This document shows positions 44,486 through 56,285 of a DNA stretch of 64,000 nt, one piece after another. The stretch comes from Cycas panzhihuaensis. Its lineage: Eukaryota > Cycadophyta. Positions within the stretch are counted from its first letter, which is position 1. Every line of letters begins with the position of its first letter. Where the stretch lies: positions 137,585,741-137,649,740 of the forward strand of contig CM041465.1 of assembly GCA_023213395.1 (NCBI GenBank), in the 5' to 3' direction. Both the position numbers and the translations under genes were made by a program. The notes beneath the pieces are model-generated. The model was given only the letters and a program-made list of their open reading frames with translations. It made no database searches and was not told the DNA's origin.

Positions 44486-45509
44486 AATACAAACTTCAAA
44501 TCTGGCTACAAAAATTCCAGATAAGGAAAAGCCAGTTTATGTACAGACGAGAAGTGGGAGAGCCACAAACTTGACAGAGGCAACAAATTTTCCAGATCCT
44601 GAGGAAGAGAAAAGAAGACTGCAGGAAGCTGTTGATGCAATAAAAGAGGCAACGAGGACAATACAATTGAAGCAGATGCAACAAGCGAATCGATTCAAAG
44701 GAAATGTATATCAGAGAAGACCGTCGGCACAGGAGGAGCAGAATCCCTGGCAAAAGTTGCAAATAATGAAAGAATTGTTGATGGAATCAGGTATATCTAT
44801 TCCAATCTCGGTAATTTTTAAATGGTGGGAAGCTGGTTATTTTCTGCATCATATGGAAAAACCAGTATTAAGAACAACGAAGATGGATGCAATTGACCCC
44901 CGGGTCCCCATGATGTTGCTAGGAACATTGATTTGTAAAACAGTGGTGGATGGAGGGTCGGGAGTGAATGTACTTCCAGAATCCTCTTGGGTCTCTTTGG
45001 GACGGCCAAAGTTGGTTTCCCCAGATTATACAATTCGGCTAGCCAACCAATTGCAGATTCGACCCATAGGATCCTTAATTGATATTCCAGTAACGGTGGC
45101 AGGGATCACAGTGCAATTAGATTTTGCAGTTGTTAGAATGCAAGATCATAACAGAACATATCCAGCACTGTTAGGACGGCCGTGGTTGCTAGCAACAAAG
45201 GCATTACAAGATTGGGGAAGATTGACCTTTACCTTGTACTCTGCAGGAAAAAAAGTCGTATTGCCCCAATGTTCGGATGGTCCGCAGATTGAAAAGATCG
45301 AAGATGAAGATAGAATGTCCTCAACTACAGCATCAACAGCCACAACAGTAAGTCCTTGTTCGGAGACAGCCTTTCAAGCATTGAAGACTCCACCACAGGT
45401 GGCAAGCGAGACTTCATCAGCATATTTGTTGGATTGGTTGCGATCACTGGGAAAACCGGGAGACATCAAAATGTTACTTGATGGAATTATGTGCAGACAA
45501 ATCAAGTGA
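44145..45509 (+). CDS. Element D protease ORF (+1 frame relative to gag)
   Basis: The frame is open from 44145, overlapping gag by 340 bases. The part with protein-like conservation starts after the gag stop (about 44490). The protease turn VVDGGSGVNVLPESSW has its catalytic Asp codon at 44949-44951, and the second hallmark YPALLGRPWL is at about 45160-45190. An S/T-rich linker follows. It ends at a TGA (45507-45509), 29 bases past the ATG of the RT frame. Expression would need frameshifting from gag or separate initiation. Confidence 0.88.
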   Translation: MCGVHPCMTKKGISEMNINRKRRNGVKSVGEKIITRGSVTTEIHQGNPFIKKRRILPSNNIKERQNLYVAICVPDGDILGQIVHWRNKGRTISVKNVVQQIMNGQIVQIILVYKIQTSNLATKIPDKEKPVYVQTRSGRATNLTEATNFPDPEEEKRRLQEAVDAIKEATRTIQLKQMQQANRFKGNVYQRRPSAQEEQNPWQKLQIMKELLMESGISIPISVIFKWWEAGYFLHHMEKPVLRTTKMDAIDPRVPMMLLGTLICKTVVDGGSGVNVLPESSWVSLGRPKLVSPDYTIRLANQLQIRPIGSLIDIPVTVAGITVQLDFAVVRMQDHNRTYPALLGRPWLLATKALQDWGRLTFTLYSAGKKVVLPQCSDGPQIEKIEDEDRMSSTTASTATTVSPCSETAFQALKTPPQVASETSSAYLLDWLRSLGKPGDIKMLLDGIMCRQIK

Positions 45510-47678
45510 AGATAACAATGTGTTGGGGAAACCCCAAGAAGATAATGTGATTTTTTCTTTTAATAATATTTCAAATGATTGTTTTTATGAATTGCCTAAA
45601 AGTGTGATATGCTCTGAAGAGGATGTAAAAGAAGAAAGGAAATTCCCTAAGGTATATTCTTCCATCGAATATGGGAGTAAAGAAATACTGCAAACACCAG
45701 CATATGAGTTAAAACCAGATGGGAAGTTTATTCAGAAAGAAGAACTTCAGCTCAAGCTCATTAATGTAGGAACAGAAGATGATCCAAAGTATGTACAATT
45801 AGGTGATTATTGGGAACCTGCAATAATGGAAGAAGCTGTTTCTCTCTTTCAAGAATTTAAGGATGTCTTTGCATGGTCTTACAAAGACCTAAAGGGAATT
45901 CCCCCAGAATTAGGGGAACATAAAATAGAACTAATAGAAGGCATAAAACCAGTAAGGCAAAGACCTTACAGAATGAATCCGCGCTACAAAGAGCAGGTTA
46001 AGATAGAATTAGATAAACTTTTGGAAGCCGGATATATATTCGAAGTTGAAAACAGTGAATGGGTAAGCCCGGTGGTGGTGGTACCCAAGAAAAGTGGAAA
46101 ACTGCGCATTTGCGTAGACTATAGAGCTTTGAATAAAGCTACAAAAAAAGATCCATTCCCCATACCCTTTACAGAAGATGTATTGGAAAAGGTAGCTGGA
46201 CATGATATTTTTTCCTTTACAGATGGATTCAGTGGTTATAATCAAGTACGCATTGCACTTGAAGACCAACTGAAAACAACATTTGTTACGGAATGGGGGA
46301 CATATGCATATAGGGTCATGCCTTTTGGGCTGACAAATGCTCCTGCAACTTTTCAAAGAGTAATTTTGAACATCTTCAAGAAATTATTGGGTAAAGCAGT
46401 AGAGGTTTTTTTGGATGACTGGACTCTGTATAGCACAGTAGAGAAACATTTGTCTCAATTAAGACTAATGTTAGAATTGTGCAGAGGAAGCAGGTTATGC
46501 CTAAATCCAGATAAGTGTACCTTTTTGGTACCATTTGGCAAATTGCTAGGTCATATTGTTTCAAGAGATGGATTAAAAACTGACCCAGCAAAAGTAGAAG
46601 TAATTTTGAAATTTCCGGTCCCCCGGACACCTAAAAATTTGAAAGGGTTCCTGGGAATGACTGGTTATTACCGGAAATTTATAAGAAACTATGCGCGGAT
46701 AGCCCATCCATTAGAATCTTTGTTGAAGAAAACCGTGAAGTGGGAATGGACACTTCAACAGCAATTATCTTTTGATGCATTGAAGAAAAAGATAGTTGAA
46801 GCTCCAGTACTTAAATTTCCAGACTGGAACAAACCGTTCCATGTTCATGTTGATGCATCACTGTATGCCATTGGTTGTGTATTGGCTCAACCGGAAGATG
46901 AAAAAATAGATCTTCCGATTGCCTTTGCAAGTAGGAAATTGACATCCATGAGGCGTAACTATCTGATTCTGAACGAGAAGGATTGGGCATGGTGTATGCC
47001 TTGCAGAAATTTCGGCATTATCTGTTAGCAAACCCATTCGTATTCTTTGTGGATCATCAAGCCCTTCAGTATTTGATTAACAAACCTATTTTGCAGGGGA
47101 GAATTAGCCGCTGGCTAATGTTGTTCCAAGAATTCATGTTCAAAATTGTGGTGAAAAAAGGGGAAAAACATATTATACCAGATCAATTATCGCGCATAAA
47201 GGATAATGAAAAAGGTAAGGGAGTCTTTGATGATTTTCCAGATCATAAATTGTTCTCCATAGAAGCTGTGCCAGCATGGTATGAAGGGATTGCAGAATAT
47301 TTAACCACAGGGCAAACACCCCAAGGGCTGGAAAGAGTAGAAAGGAAAAGTTTTATTAAGAAAACTTTTCCGTTTCAATTAATAGGGGGTATGCTATATA
47401 AATTGGGACCTGATGAAATTTTACGAAGATGTATACTTCAACATGAAGTAGAACCTGTGCTGAAAGAGGCACACGAAGGGATAGCTGCAGCACATCATGG
47501 AGGAGAAGCCACAGCCAGGAAAATACTGACATCAGGATTATGGTGGCCTACACTGTTCAAGGATGCGGAAAAATGGGCAAGAACCTGTGATATCTGCCAA
47601 AGAACAGTGGCCGTCAAAGTAATTTTATGCCACTTCACCCAATATTGGCCCAGGCCCCATTTGAAAAATGGGGATTAG
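45481..47678 (+). pseudogene. Element D reverse transcriptase, RNase H and start of integrase
   Basis: The first ATG is 45481, overlapping the protease ORF in the next +1 frame. RT entry: SLFQEFKDVFAWSYKDLKGI. Fingers: VVVVPKKSGKLRICVDYRAL. Palm: FTDGFSGYNQVRIALEDQ, VMPFGLTNAPATFQR, and the catalytic VFLDDW (about 46405-46422). The thumb-connection has GFLGMTGYYRKFIRNYA. RNase H: HVHVDASLYAIGCVLAQPED, then a 1-base loss near 46983 shifts the frame to 46983-47678, which continues MVYALQKFRHYLLANPFVFF. The integrase zinc segment follows (EAHEGIAAAHHGG ... CDIC, about 47467-47600). Apart from these single shifts the protein is well preserved. Confidence 0.92.
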
Positions 47679-48518
47679 ATTTTGTTGGACCAATTAGTCC
47701 ACCGGCAAGAAAAACGAATGCGAGATATATATTGGTGGCTACAGACTTTCTGACAAAATGGACTGAGGCAAAGCCAATGAAGAAGTGTGATGCAAGAAGC
47801 ACAGCTCGCTTCTTATATGAAGTTATTATTATTAGGTTCGGTTGCCCATTGGAAATAGTGTCTGATCAAGGAGGAGCTTTCCTGAATCAGACAATTAAAT
47901 ATCTAACTACAGAATTTTTTATTCAGCATCGACGATCTTCACCATATTATCCCAGAGCAAATGGGCAGGTGGAAAGTACGAATAAAATTCTGAAGATCGC
48001 TTTGATGAAAATATGCAATGGGCAACGGACTGATTGGGCAGAAAAATTACATTCAGTCCTTTGGGCAGATAGAACAGTGAAAAAGAGATCTCATAAACAG
48101 ACACCATTTCAATTGGTATATGGAATGGAAGCTGTGCTTCCTCTTGAATTTCAAGTAGGAAGTTTAAGAGTAAGTCAATGCCTCAGGAAAGATCCAGTGA
48201 CATCCCTTGACCAGCGATTGATCCAGTTGATGAAACTGGATGAAACCCGAGCACGAGCATTATGGGAGCTAAGAATCGAAAAGAAAAGACGGAAAGCATG
48301 GCACGATCGCCACATCAAAGAACCTGAATTTAAGGTAAATGATTTGGTCTTATTGTATGATAGTAAGTTCAAATTCAAACTAGGAAAAATGAAAATTAGA
48401 TGGTTAGGACCATACAGAATTCAAAGTATTTATCGAAATGGATCGGTTAGATTACAGCAATTAGATGGACAACCATTGACTAAGTTAGTCAATGGCAGCA
48501 GACTGAAAATATACAGAA

Positions 48519-48523
<5 letters not shown>
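47627..48523 (+). pseudogene. Element D integrase core and C-terminus
   Basis: A frameshift near 47610 separates this from the zinc segment. Catalytic residues: Asp in KWGLDFVGP, Asp in VSDQGGAF and Glu in YYPRANGQVES. The C-terminal domain has KVNDLVLLYDSKFK and WLGPYRIQSI (the GPY motif). It ends at TAA 48521-48523 with no chromodomain. In YYPRANGQVE the usual Q is R, a tolerated change. Confidence 0.92.

Positions 48524-48555
<32 letters not shown>
48522..48555 (+). repeat. 34-base A tract directly after the integrase stop codon
   Basis: The A run begins inside the TAA stop and is uninterrupted. It resembles a poly(A) tail fixed inside the element, between pol and the extra ORF. Confidence 0.9.
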
Positions 48556-48558
<3 letters not shown>

Positions 48559-49104
48559 ATCCAGTATTAAACAAGAAACGACAAGGACAAGGTAGTAGTG
48601 ATAAGGAAGCAGATGGGATAGCAGCGGCGACAACAAAGCGGGAAAGTAGTGTTGCTGACATGGTAGGGACGTGGGCAACGGATGAATAGCAGCGGTGACG
48701 TCGGTAAAGCGGGGAAGTAGCGGTGCTGAGTTGGCAGGAACGCGGGCAACGGATGCGATAGCAGCTGCATGATAGCAGCCGTATTGAAATGACAAGGACG
48801 GCTCTGACGACGGGACAGCACTTGAGATAACATTAAGTTGAGACGTGGGAATGATGGCGCCAGCACGATGCGTAATTAAGGAAGTAACGTCGCGCCAAGA
48901 TATGATGGAAGATTAACGGCGGCTGAATTTAAAGATAGCAGTAGCGCATATTATGATTAATACGGATTCAGTTGCAACGGCCGTAACTAATAGCATTAGG
49001 TCAGACGCGTGCGCAGCGATTGAAATAGCGAGGCACCACATATAGCAGTTGAAATAGCAGGCGACCTTGTATAGCAGTTAAAATAGCAGAGACATTATAG
49101 TACT
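48556..49104 (+). repeat. Element D spacer with 70-bp tandem repeats
   Basis: AAAGCGGGAAAGTAG at about 48635 recurs as AAAGCGGGGAAGTAG at 48705, with GGGCAACGGATG(A/C)(A/G)ATAGCAG in register. A set of shorter ATAGCAGTTGAAATAGCAG repeats is at 49020-49090. No coding signal. Confidence 0.7.
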
Positions 49105-49110
49105 GTGGAA

Positions 49111-50812
49111 ATGATGCCTCCAGTATTAGTTCGTGAAAATGATGACAGTAGAATTCGCGAGGAATGGAGGAGTATGCCGAAAGAGGACAAACGATATCAG
49201 TTGGTTTGCCAAGCGGAGCTACATCAGTTTGTGACAGTCGGGATTTTTGGCAATGCAGAGGAATTTATGCAGCGTTTACTCCCTCTGCTGGCAAAGCAAC
49301 CGCAGATAATACAAATTACAGAAGATGTAATAATGACAGTTACTGGTCTGCCAAAGAAGGGAGCAGAAATTGTTAGGGATACCATGCTGTCACGAGAAGA
49401 GGCAGCAAGGATAATGGGGGCAGCAAGCAGCGATGCGACTTCGGCGGGAATTAGAATCGCAGGGATAGAAGATGTGGGCAAACGGTTCCTTGCTCAAGTA
49501 ATTTTTTCTAAGATTATCCTCACCCAGAAGAATGCATACGCTCCAAGTAATTTGCGGACAATGCTAAACAAAGTGGCGCAAGGAGCAGTTTTTAATTGGG
49601 CAAGGTTAGTAAAACAGCGGTTATTGGATGCTTTACAAGCAATTAAAAATGCAAGTAAGCCAGTCCCATTTTACTATGTAACCATTTTACAAGGCATTCT
49701 TTTGTACCAATGTCCTAATGTGAGAATGCGGATGGAGCAGGCGGCAGTCTCCGTTAGCAGTGTGGACAAACCAGGGGGTCGGGAAATGGGAAAAGGAGCA
49801 GGTTCAAGTTGCAGATTGGGTCGAGAAGATGTATCAAGCATATGAATTAACACCTGGGACGTTCCCGCCAGCGGCAGCGAAGGGGAAGGAGAAGATGGAA
49901 CCTGGAACAAGTTCCAGGAGTGAAGCAGCGGCCACAGTAATAGAAATAGTAGATGTAGAGCAGTTGGAGGAAAGGCTTAAAGCAGATCAGGGCAGGCAGG
50001 AGACAGTAGCAGAAGAAGGACGGACAGCCGCAGCAGAAGAAGGATGGACAGCGGTAGCAGATGAAGATCGAATAGTTGCAGCAGAGAAGAAGCGGAAATC
50101 AGAAGAAGAAACTTTGGCGGAAAGAAAAAGAAGAGCAGAAGAAAGAAGACGCCAAATATTAGAGATTTTGGATAATCAACCCCCAGAGGTAGAATTCAAT
50201 ACGAGTAAGGAGGCATTAGAGGAGGGGATGGATCCAATGTTATGTGATGCACAAGACATCACAACTTGGAAAACATCCTTTTTAGCAAAAGTAACTAGAC
50301 AACTAGTTACTGAGTTGGAAAGTCGGGCAAAACCACCCGATGAATCATTAAGGCAGGTCCATCAGATCACAGTAAATAAACTAGAATCCTTGAAGGCATT
50401 TATATTAGATTGGGTGGATGATGTTCACGAGATTGGACCCCATGTAGCGGAATTTCGGAGAAGGTTCGATAAGTATATTCCATAGGACATGCAATCAGTC
50501 TATCATCGACTGGGAGCATGGATTATTCAAGCAGATGAAGACTCAGAACGTTGTAAGAACCTCTGGAAGGAACATAAGGCCTTCCGAGAACGCCTGGAAT
50601 TGATGGAAAGAGTTAATGAGGAATTAAACTAGGAAATTGAGCAATTAAAATCAGGAGAACAGCTAACATTGCCTTGGCTAAATACAATGCACGATGTCGC
50701 ATTGCTGTGTAAATACTTGAGACAAAAAGGATTAAAAATCCCCCCTCACATAATAGAACCAGAAATGGAGTATATACGCCGGGAGCGGATAAAGATACAA
50801 GAAAGGCGTTAA
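49111..50812 (+). pseudogene. Element D extra 3' ORF, unknown function
   Basis: The first ATG is at 49111 (with another at 49114). Frame one (to 49845) has ELHQFVTVGIFGNAEEFMQR, ITEDVIMTVTGLPKKGAEIV, FSKIILTQKNAYAPSNLRTM and PVPFYYVTILQGILLYQC. A 1-base shift near 49770 leads to 49760-50485: WVEKMYQAYELTPGTFP, then a long E/R/K/A-rich helical segment, then VTRQLVTELESRAKPPDES and HEIGPHVAEFRRRFDKYIP. After TAG 50483-50485 the frame runs on through another TAG (about 50630) with FRERLELMERVNEELN to TAA at about 50812. Total about 565 codons. The N-terminal half loosely resembles the putative plant transposon protein domain (T-G-L-P, then INW-like, then LPYG-like). No signal peptide or membrane segment, so it is not an envelope-like protein. 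Confidence 0.65.
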
Positions 50813-50852
50813 AACTAATTTTTTGTATTTTGAACGAGTATGCTACTGGTTC

Positions 50853-50872
50853 AAAATAGGGGGCGGGGAAGA
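50853..50872 (+). other. Element D polypurine tract
   Basis: AAAATAGGGGGCGGGGAAGA directly before the 3' LTR. Confidence 0.9.
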
Positions 50873-51422
50873 TGTGTGGTTGATTTTGTTATTACAACCA
50901 CTACAAGTCGCTACTCGCCACGAGGTCGCTACAGTCGCTCTGGAGTCGCTACGAGTCGCTACAAGGTCGCTTCTGGTATTTGCTCTGAGTCGCTCTGAGG
51001 TCGCCACTGAGTCGCTGCAGTGCCTCTGGTCGCCTCTGGTACTCTGGGCCTTTCACAGTCGCTACTAGTCCGCTACAAGCTGCTGGATCGCTAACCGCTA
51101 TTCGGCGGGGAATGGGACAGGCGGGCAGACCCATGATAGTTAGGAAAGCAGTTAGTTGTGGGAAAGAAACAGTTATGTAACGCTCTTAAAAGAGTATAAA
51201 AGAAGAAAGAACCGCAATATGCGGTATGTATGTATCTCAGTTTGCTTATGTTTAGGGAAGAAACCTGCCACGTGTAGGGCAGTTCTCTGTATTGTCCGGC
51301 AAGCGTCTGGTTGTGAGAGGACCAGACGTGATGCCTTCTTGAAATAATTAATCCTGGATGGACTTCTTCTAAAGTGTGTGTCTTTCTCTTTGCAATTACT
51401 GAGCATGACCAAGCCGCACACA
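50873..51422 (+). repeat. Element D 3' LTR (550 bp)
   Basis: Same ends as the 5' LTR. The repeat block 50905-51095 is arranged differently (more regular GTCGCTAC/GTCGCTCTGA units). Confidence 0.95.
51195..51202 (+). promoter_or_regulatory. Element D TATA box (3' LTR)
   Basis: TATAAAAG, equivalent to 41936-41943. Confidence 0.7.
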
Positions 51423-51427
51423 GAGGC
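51423..51427. repeat. Target-site duplication of element D, right copy (GAGGC)
   Basis: Identical to 41606-41610. Confidence 0.9.
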
Positions 51428-54400
51428 CAAGCTGTTAGATGTATGAAAAAAGTATGCCGGATATTCTTAATTATGTAAAAGACGAAACTATCTCCAACCG
51501 CTGCTGCCGAAAGGTGAGCAACAATCTAGATAAAACATCCTCGGAGGCACTGAAAACCATCATCTTATTCATTTCTAATTCTTCTTGTTCTCAGAAAAAG
51601 ATGGCAAAGCGTTTGTTACAACCCCTAAGAGAAACTATATTATATGCAAATAACAAAAAGGCAATCAAAACATTATACAACATGCATCCATCATATATAT
51701 ACAAGAGTGGCTTGTCAAATGTACTCTTCAGCAACCCTATTTGACTCAAATAGTTTGGGGATCTTTCTACAAAGACCATGTGGGGTGAGGACTTGCCTTA
51801 TAATTCTCGTATATAAAGTTACTACACCAAGCATGATTGCTTTTGAGAATTCCAAACAATGTGGATGTAGGAAATGTGGTGGAATTACATCAGAAGTCTT
51901 TCAAGAGTTTAATAAGACAATGGTAAGCCTTACGACGGTGATGTTTAACTTCCTCAATGATAGCTACAAGAGAAAATATTATGGGGTCATATTTTTGTAT
52001 GTATAGGATTTAATTGCCTTTATGATGTTTTTAAAGAGTCAACCTCGGGAACCACATATTCACATTTTTATTAGTTTCAAGTCAATTTTGGCCTTTAATT
52101 AAATTATTCATAATATAGCTTCTTTGTAATGTCGTATAGCCTTGGTCATAGTAGTGCTCATGTGACCAATACTTGGGATCCTAGGGTCATTTTGGCCAAA
52201 CTAATTGGTTTCAAATGATGCATAAGTAATTTGTTTGTATGGATTTGGGGGAATTGTAAACACACTATCCCTGTGCATTCACACCTCAAATGTGCACCTA
52301 CACATTCAACCTTCTTACCTTAGTTGAAATTCACGTCTAGCTTGCAATACTTGCACTGGTTAGTTCCTAAAACCTGACTTTATGCAACCTATTATGGGGA
52401 TAATTTTTCTCTAAGAATATATTGCATATTTCAACATAATTAAATAATAAATATTCCAATTCATTTAACAAATGTTTTAGTACCTTCCTATGAATAATTA
52501 AATGCATGCTTCAATTCACATTTAATGCTACCGTTTGACACCATTGGTAACACACATTTTTGTATGTTTCTTAATGTCTTTTGAATAAATAGTACAATAT
52601 ATTTTCATGGGTGTTATCAAATGTTTAATGCACAACTCTGCATATTACATAAATGAGCACGAGAATGTTAAAAGTAACATTTCAAAATGCACACCATTCT
52701 GATGGAGAGATTGTGTGCAAACACCTTTAATCCATTATTACTGTGTCAAGTATTGTATAGGTTAATGCAATCAATTTTTTTTTTTCACGAATGAATCTTC
52801 AAGTGTTTGGTCATTATCATTTCTAAAAGCATGGTAAATGTGATTAAATTTCAAGGGAAACATCAACATTAATAAATAAGAATTAAATAGGGGTTGGAAG
52901 TGAAGATTAGAAGAATGATGGCTTCACTTAGTTCATGATAAATGGGTAAGTTGCTCTCTCTTTCTTGCTTTCATTTTCAAACCTAGAAAGGACGGAATAA
53001 TCACATTAAACACTTATAAATGTCATGGATGTCCAATAAATTTTTTAATTGATGATCCCCTTTATTATAAACAAACTTTATTCTGAATATATATTAGACA
53101 CATAAGGCCATAGAATATGTCCTAAATCTAAACACCATAACAAAGATAATTTGAGCAATATTTTTTATAAAACCCTTTTCAAAATGTTGGTTGTGTTAGC
53201 AAAATGCCATTTGACTTGATATACAAGAACTTGAGGGCTAAAAAGGCTGTTGTTGCTTTTGTGTCAACCGATATGGTCCAACATTTGGTGATCTTGGAAA
53301 AAACATGCTTGATAATTGGCATGAAAGTTACATCTCCACGAATCAAATTCCTATAGTGCAAAAATAAAAAGGAAGAAAATCTTTTTGTAATTATAAAGAG
53401 AATATATTAATTAGGATATTAATTAATTTAATGTAATTATTAATGAAAAGATGCAATCTATTGGGAATGTGGCACTTTTGACTTTTGATAATGTATATTT
53501 AATGAATTGAATGAAGAAGAGAATTCCAAGGAAGATAAGGAATCCTAAGATGAATTCCTAAATGGTTGGGTTGGGGCACAAGGCACGATTGGGGACTAGA
53601 CCTAGAGCTTGCTACAAGAGCCAAACGATGTAGCAAAGGCGCTAGGCGTGACGAGATTTGGGCTGATACTAGAAATGTTAATGAGGAACCCGATGATGCA
53701 ACAAGTGCCCTTGAGGAGCTTAGTTTGGCATTGCGGGTGTTCGTGAGGAGCTTGGTCTAAAGCAGGAGACAAGCAATCCTCTAGAAGACCTCCATCTCTT
53801 TTGGTTGGATTTTTTAGTGAAAGAACAAGATATATACTCTATCTTTATTTGATGAAAATATAAATATTATTTCAAAAGAAATGACTATTTTATTTTTTGA
53901 TAATTGTGTGAATTTCAATAAATTCGTGTATCTTTATTTCTTGAAAATAAGTTGAAAGAATGGAAGCTATGTAGAATTACTTAATTTTATTTTTAGGGAA
54001 CAAGGAACATTACATTTGCTCCAAATATTATTGGCCAACACACTAAATTTAGATTGATACAAGTGTTTATAAGGAACCTAATTGATGTGGTGAATGCTCA
54101 TGAGGAGTCTAGTTTGGTGTCGAGGATGTCTACAAGGAGAGCTAGTCTAAGCACGAAACAACTATCTCGTTGCATTTGGGAAAAAAACTTCAACCCCTCT
54201 GATCATCACGTCTAATCATTGCATTTCATGAGACAATCCTTATTTTGACACTATCAAATACACAATGCATATTTCCATTCGATAGAAGCATAGAGAAGGT
54301 TATTCCCTTATCCAAGATGCACTTTCCAAACCCAATTTTTACAATGAACCCTGGTTCTAGAGCCACCATGTTAATCAATGCACTTGAAACACTAGTAAGG

Positions 54401-56285
54401 GTGATCATTTGTGTGCTTATTTGTTGAGCTTTTGGAAGATTGAAGTGACCTCCATATTACCCCCTTTGAATACACTATTACCTTGTCACCACTTGTTACA
54501 CACACACACATACACGAGCGCATAATCACAATTCACAAAGCATAGATTAAAAAAAAAAAAAAAAAACCTAGGAATTCAAAAGGAATTGACATAGGGAATA
54601 TGCATAAAACAAATGTAATTTGGGATACAGATGGAAGTAGGGCAGGCGAGGTTGGGGCCCCTATAGGAAAATGATTAGAAACCCAATTCGAGTTGGCTTA
54701 TCTTGGATTATAGCTTTCTTGGGAATAGATCCTCAACTAGGTGGCTGAGTATTCATTGATGTAACCATTGATGGGTGGGGGGTAGTGAAGTAGAGGAAGA
54801 GGTGGAGGAGCCATCTTTCTATTAATAAACCTAGCCATTGACAAGACCAGAGGTGGTGAGGACAAGGAAGGGGTTTGCCTTGAGATGCAAATGTCAACAA
54901 GTTGTAAGATTCACCTCTCATTTTCCTTCATTTAGCATGGGGCCTTTGTCTCAACCATTGCTCGAAGAAATTAAACGAAAGGCCCACTCAACCTTACTAT
55001 TGCTGAATACTATGATGAAATGATAGGGTATTGATAGGAGAAAAATCTTGCTATCAATTCTTGCATTATAATGAACGATGGAGATAAATTGTGGTGCTTG
55101 TAATGCTTAACCCTTGAAAAACATAGTTAAAACTGAATTATCTTTAGGACTGAATGAACTAGTAAGCCCCCTCTCATTGGACTACATGTATCCATGTGAT
55201 ACCAAAATAATTTTTTGGAGGAGGAAAACTCTCCCTATTGCCCACCTGCATTGTTACTCACTCATCAAATCGACTTTCTCTGAGCCCATTTTGTGTAAGA
55301 CAAGAGCAACTATTCTAGCTCATAATGAGTGTATTATTTTTAAAACCCTCTCAATCCCTACTGTGTGTGTGTGTGTAACCCTTTTTTTTTTGGTGAATAC
55401 TTTACATCCATGAAACTTTCATTACTATTGAATTTATATACCATTCTTGTAACTCAACACTTTTATCCTTACTTTGGTAAGAGATGTTATTTTAAAAGGG
55501 GGGAAATATCCTTGAAGATTCTCTCATGATAATTTTTTTTAAATAGACATTTAAATCCCTATGAGTTAATTCATGAATAAATTGATCATAGTGAGTATCA
55601 ATAACTTAATGGCATCATAATTTTATGAAATTTAAGGATTTGCAATCCAAGCGAAGATTTCTTCTTGCACCATTTTGCTTTTTACAAGTAAAATCTCTAT
55701 AAAGTGGGGTTGACTTGTCAATATGAGATGCCATAAGAGAAGGGAATTTAATTTGCCAAAATCTCATAGAAATTGCATTTGGCATCATTTGTTTAGAGAC
55801 AACAAGAAGTAGTTTCAAACCTCCCAAAAATTTTGACGCTAACATAATCTATGAAGGCCCGATTAAGATTACAAGCTCTAAACATACACTAATATTACTA
55901 AGTCATCTTTGTTGCCAATGCTACATGTGTATTCAAATTTTGTTTAAATTGTGCATTAATGGCATATTAATTTCAAAATAACCATGCACATCACTTCCAT
56001 TTCATAATTTGAATTGGAGTGCACCCTTACTAGCTAGCTAAAACAATGGCATACCAAGCTATCATTGCTATAAACACCATGAACCTTGGTCAATACATTG
56101 TCAACTCCTTATAGCACCACCTCTATTCAAAAAACCACAAACCACAATCAATCACACGAAATGATGTTGCCTCCAATTTGAACAAACATTCCATAGACCA
56201 TATGTTCTATTATATTTTGATCCGATTGATTGAATGTCGAATACCATAAAAACCATTACACGCCTATTGGAATTAACCATGTAGG
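51428..56285. other. Unassigned AT-rich stretch
   Basis: No recognised gene. The open frames 51439-51744, 51644-52006 and a short plus frame near 53200-53355 (AKKAVVAFVSTDMVQHLV) have no family I know. Simple runs: T9 at about 52779, A18 at 54549-54567, (GT)n at 55361-55374. Confidence 0.3.

Larger units (their letters stand above)
41611..51422 (+). mobile_element. Element D: 9.8 kb Ty3/Gypsy retrotransposon, nearly intact, with an extra 3' ORF
   Basis: Both LTRs, both target duplications, PBS and polypurine tract are present. Coding order is gag, protease, RT-RNase H, integrase, A tract, extra ORF. RT comes before integrase and there is no chromodomain, so it belongs to the non-chromoviral Ty3/Gypsy group (Athila/Tat side). 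Lesions are few: single-base frameshifts near 46983 and 47610 in pol, one near 49770 and two TAG codons in the extra ORF. It is clearly younger than the other elements here. Confidence 0.95.

Noticed and set aside
48617-48757. CRISPR-like array
   Set aside because: Only two diverged 70-bp units without spacers, inside a plant retrotransposon.
49111-50812. Envelope-like protein in element D
   Set aside because: The position fits, but no signal peptide, transmembrane segment or cysteine pattern is visible.
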